DNA from: DAIDHZ01 sp035480255
GTDB lineage: Bacteria > Chlamydiota > Chlamydiia > Chlamydiales > SM23-39
Assembly: GCA_964630875.1 (NCBI GenBank)
Contig: CAZVXF010000027.1
Span: 1 to 15,557 of the forward strand
DNA length: 15,557 bases
Direction of reading: 5' to 3'
Part shown: piece by piece, positions 14,762 through 15,557 of the stretch
How the letters are laid out: every line of letters begins with the position of its first letter
Position numbering within the stretch: the first letter of the stretch is position 1
Notes under the pieces: generated by a model
The model's database searches: none
Told to the model about the DNA's origin: nothing
The model's input: only the letters and a program-made list of their open reading frames with translations
Translations under genes and position numbers: made by a program

Positions 14762-14784
14762 AGAGGGAATTGCAAAACTCGCAA
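14762..14784 (+). repeat. Solo copy of the GAGGGAATTGCAAAA repeat
   Basis: AGAGGGAATTGCAAAACTCG followed by CAA matches the ends of the element at 9943-10099 and the left arm at 6164. No opposing arm is found nearby, so it is a single end or a decayed copy. It sits in the shared regulatory region between the divergent efflux operon and the secreted-protein gene. Confidence 0.7.
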
Positions 14785-14797
14785 AAAATAAGTTTAA

Positions 14798-14826
14798 TGT
14801 ATTACTAATTGCATTTGTTGTATAAT
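14798..14826 (+). promoter_or_regulatory. Candidate promoter of the 14850 gene
   Basis: A perfect TATAAT (14821-14826) lies 17 bases after a weak -35, TGTATT (14798-14803). Transcription would start near 14833, about 17 bases before the ATG. Confidence 0.5.
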
Positions 14827-14849
14827 TTATTAATAAAAATAAGATTAAA

Positions 14850-15395
14850 ATGTTTAAAGCTATTATTAAATTAAGCCTACTTTGCAGTTCGTTTAGTGCC
14901 TCAGCAGATGCGGATACTAACGATTGGGTGGATATTGCTCCGATTACAAAAAATAAATATATCGATCCAAAGACGGATCAAGAAGATCTGAGTGTTTGGA
15001 CTCTTTTTACAAAGAAACTCGGAGATGAGATTGTGAGAGTCCGCTTGCCCGGAGAACCTAAGCATAAATATCTATCCTCAGATGAGCTAGAAGTTGCAGC
15101 GAATTCAGGAGATTCGTTATACCGAGTGAGTATTTTGCATGGAGTGTCTCGAGAATCCGTTGAAGAACAGATTAAAGAAGTTTTTTTACAGCCGGATATT
15201 GTGCTAGCTGAAGTGAATCGAGTCGATGAAAATCGTTGGGATGTTTACTATCGAAAAGATGGAAAATGGATTGGAAAAACGTATTTTCTAAAAACAAATC
15301 ATCTTTGTGTTTTTTATACAGAGAATGTCGTTTCTCATAGACAAAATCAGCAAGATTTTGTCGCGTCTTTTGAGATTAAAATTCCACAAAAATAG
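14850..15395 (+). CDS. Hypothetical small secreted protein
   Basis: 181 residues that I do not recognise. A Sec signal (MFKAIIKLSLLCSSFSASADA) is followed by a short acidic start (DTNDWVDIAPITKNKY) and a mixed alpha/beta domain with strands such as EIVRVRLPGEPKH (59-71), SLYRVSILHG (89-98) and RWDVYYRKDGKWIGKTYFLKTN. No transmembrane segment, lipobox or catalytic motif is seen. The SD is weak (AAGATTAAA). It is transcribed away from the efflux operon across a 147-base gap holding its own TATAAT box. The size and signal suggest a periplasmic or exported protein, but the function is unknown. Confidence 0.75.
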   Translation: MFKAIIKLSLLCSSFSASADADTNDWVDIAPITKNKYIDPKTDQEDLSVWTLFTKKLGDEIVRVRLPGEPKHKYLSSDELEVAANSGDSLYRVSILHGVSRESVEEQIKEVFLQPDIVLAEVNRVDENRWDVYYRKDGKWIGKTYFLKTNHLCVFYTENVVSHRQNQQDFVASFEIKIPQK

Positions 15396-15557
15396 AAAAA
15401 GATTTGCAGAAAATCATCACCATTCTGTATGTTGGTTAGTATTCTTTTGCGGCGATTGCGGCAGAATGAAAAAAGCAGCTTGACTGTTTAGAAGTTTTGA
15501 ATATTTTGACAGTAGAAGAAGAGAAGGAACTGATTTGTGTGGGTCGTCGAAAGACGA

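Noticed and set aside
15421..15468. CATTCTG…CAGAATG inverted repeat after the last gene
   Set aside because: It is only 7 bp with a 34-base loop and no T-tract in the plus direction, so it is not convincing as a terminator.
15470..15557. Possible partial gene running off the right end (reading LEVLNILTVEEEKELICVGRRKT)
   Set aside because: It is open only after a TGA at 15467, has no ATG and no ribosome site, and is too short to recognise. A TTGACT-16-TATTTT promoter-like pair (15480-15507) overlaps it, which argues equally for upstream regulatory DNA of a gene beyond the window.

Overview
The window looks like chromosomal DNA of an environmental chlamydia (order Parachlamydiales, for example Simkania-, Waddlia- or Parachlamydia-like). 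This is an inference from protein families: a porin of the Lpg1974/MOMP-like type, a cysteine-rich inverse-autotransporter-type barrel, a classical autotransporter, secreted proteins with short Sec signals, and moderately AT-rich DNA. No rRNA, tRNA, CRISPR array or intact transposase gene was seen, so the genus cannot be fixed.

Layout. Bases 1-42 are a GC-rich nested hairpin resembling the right end of an IS200/IS605-type element. It abuts the start of a large autotransporter (51-2828), which converges with an Lpg1974-type porin (2835-3842, minus). Next comes a translationally coupled pair on the plus strand: a glycosyltransferase-2/TPR protein (3902-5029) and a five-bladed beta-propeller, GH130-like protein (5026-6036). 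Both have N-terminal signal sequences. The 3' end of the second gene is formed by a 170-bp palindromic MITE-like element (5977-6146). A minus-strand group follows: a DoxX-like membrane protein (6207-6596) behind an inverse-autotransporter-type barrel (6634-7725), then the RluA-type pseudouridine synthase (7868-8740) and a GGQ release-factor-like protein (8762-9184). Divergent from these is an RRM RNA-binding protein (9344-9808) with a structured leader and a clear intrinsic terminator.

The region 9854-10159 has no gene and carries a 157-bp inverted-repeat element. After it comes an orphan coiled-coil protein (10160-11317). The minus strand from 14702 to 11377 is a tightly overlapped efflux operon: a small membrane protein, an EmrA/HlyD adaptor, an EmrB/DHA2 transporter and a YdiI-like hotdog thioesterase. 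A small secreted protein of unknown function (14850-15395) reads the other way from a perfect TATAAT box. The last 160 bases hold no gene that can be supported.

Most notable are two families of small palindromic repeats. One (5977-6146) has inserted into a coding sequence between CTAG target duplications and replaced the protein's C-terminus; removing it restores an in-frame stop four codons later. The other shares the motif GAGGGAATTGCAAAA and occurs three times (6164-6199, 9943-10099, 14762-14784), each time in an intergenic space. Many gene products here are envelope or exported proteins (autotransporter, two further outer-membrane barrels, two secreted glycan-related proteins, an efflux system), so this is a surface and host-interaction region with a few RNA and translation housekeeping genes in the middle.
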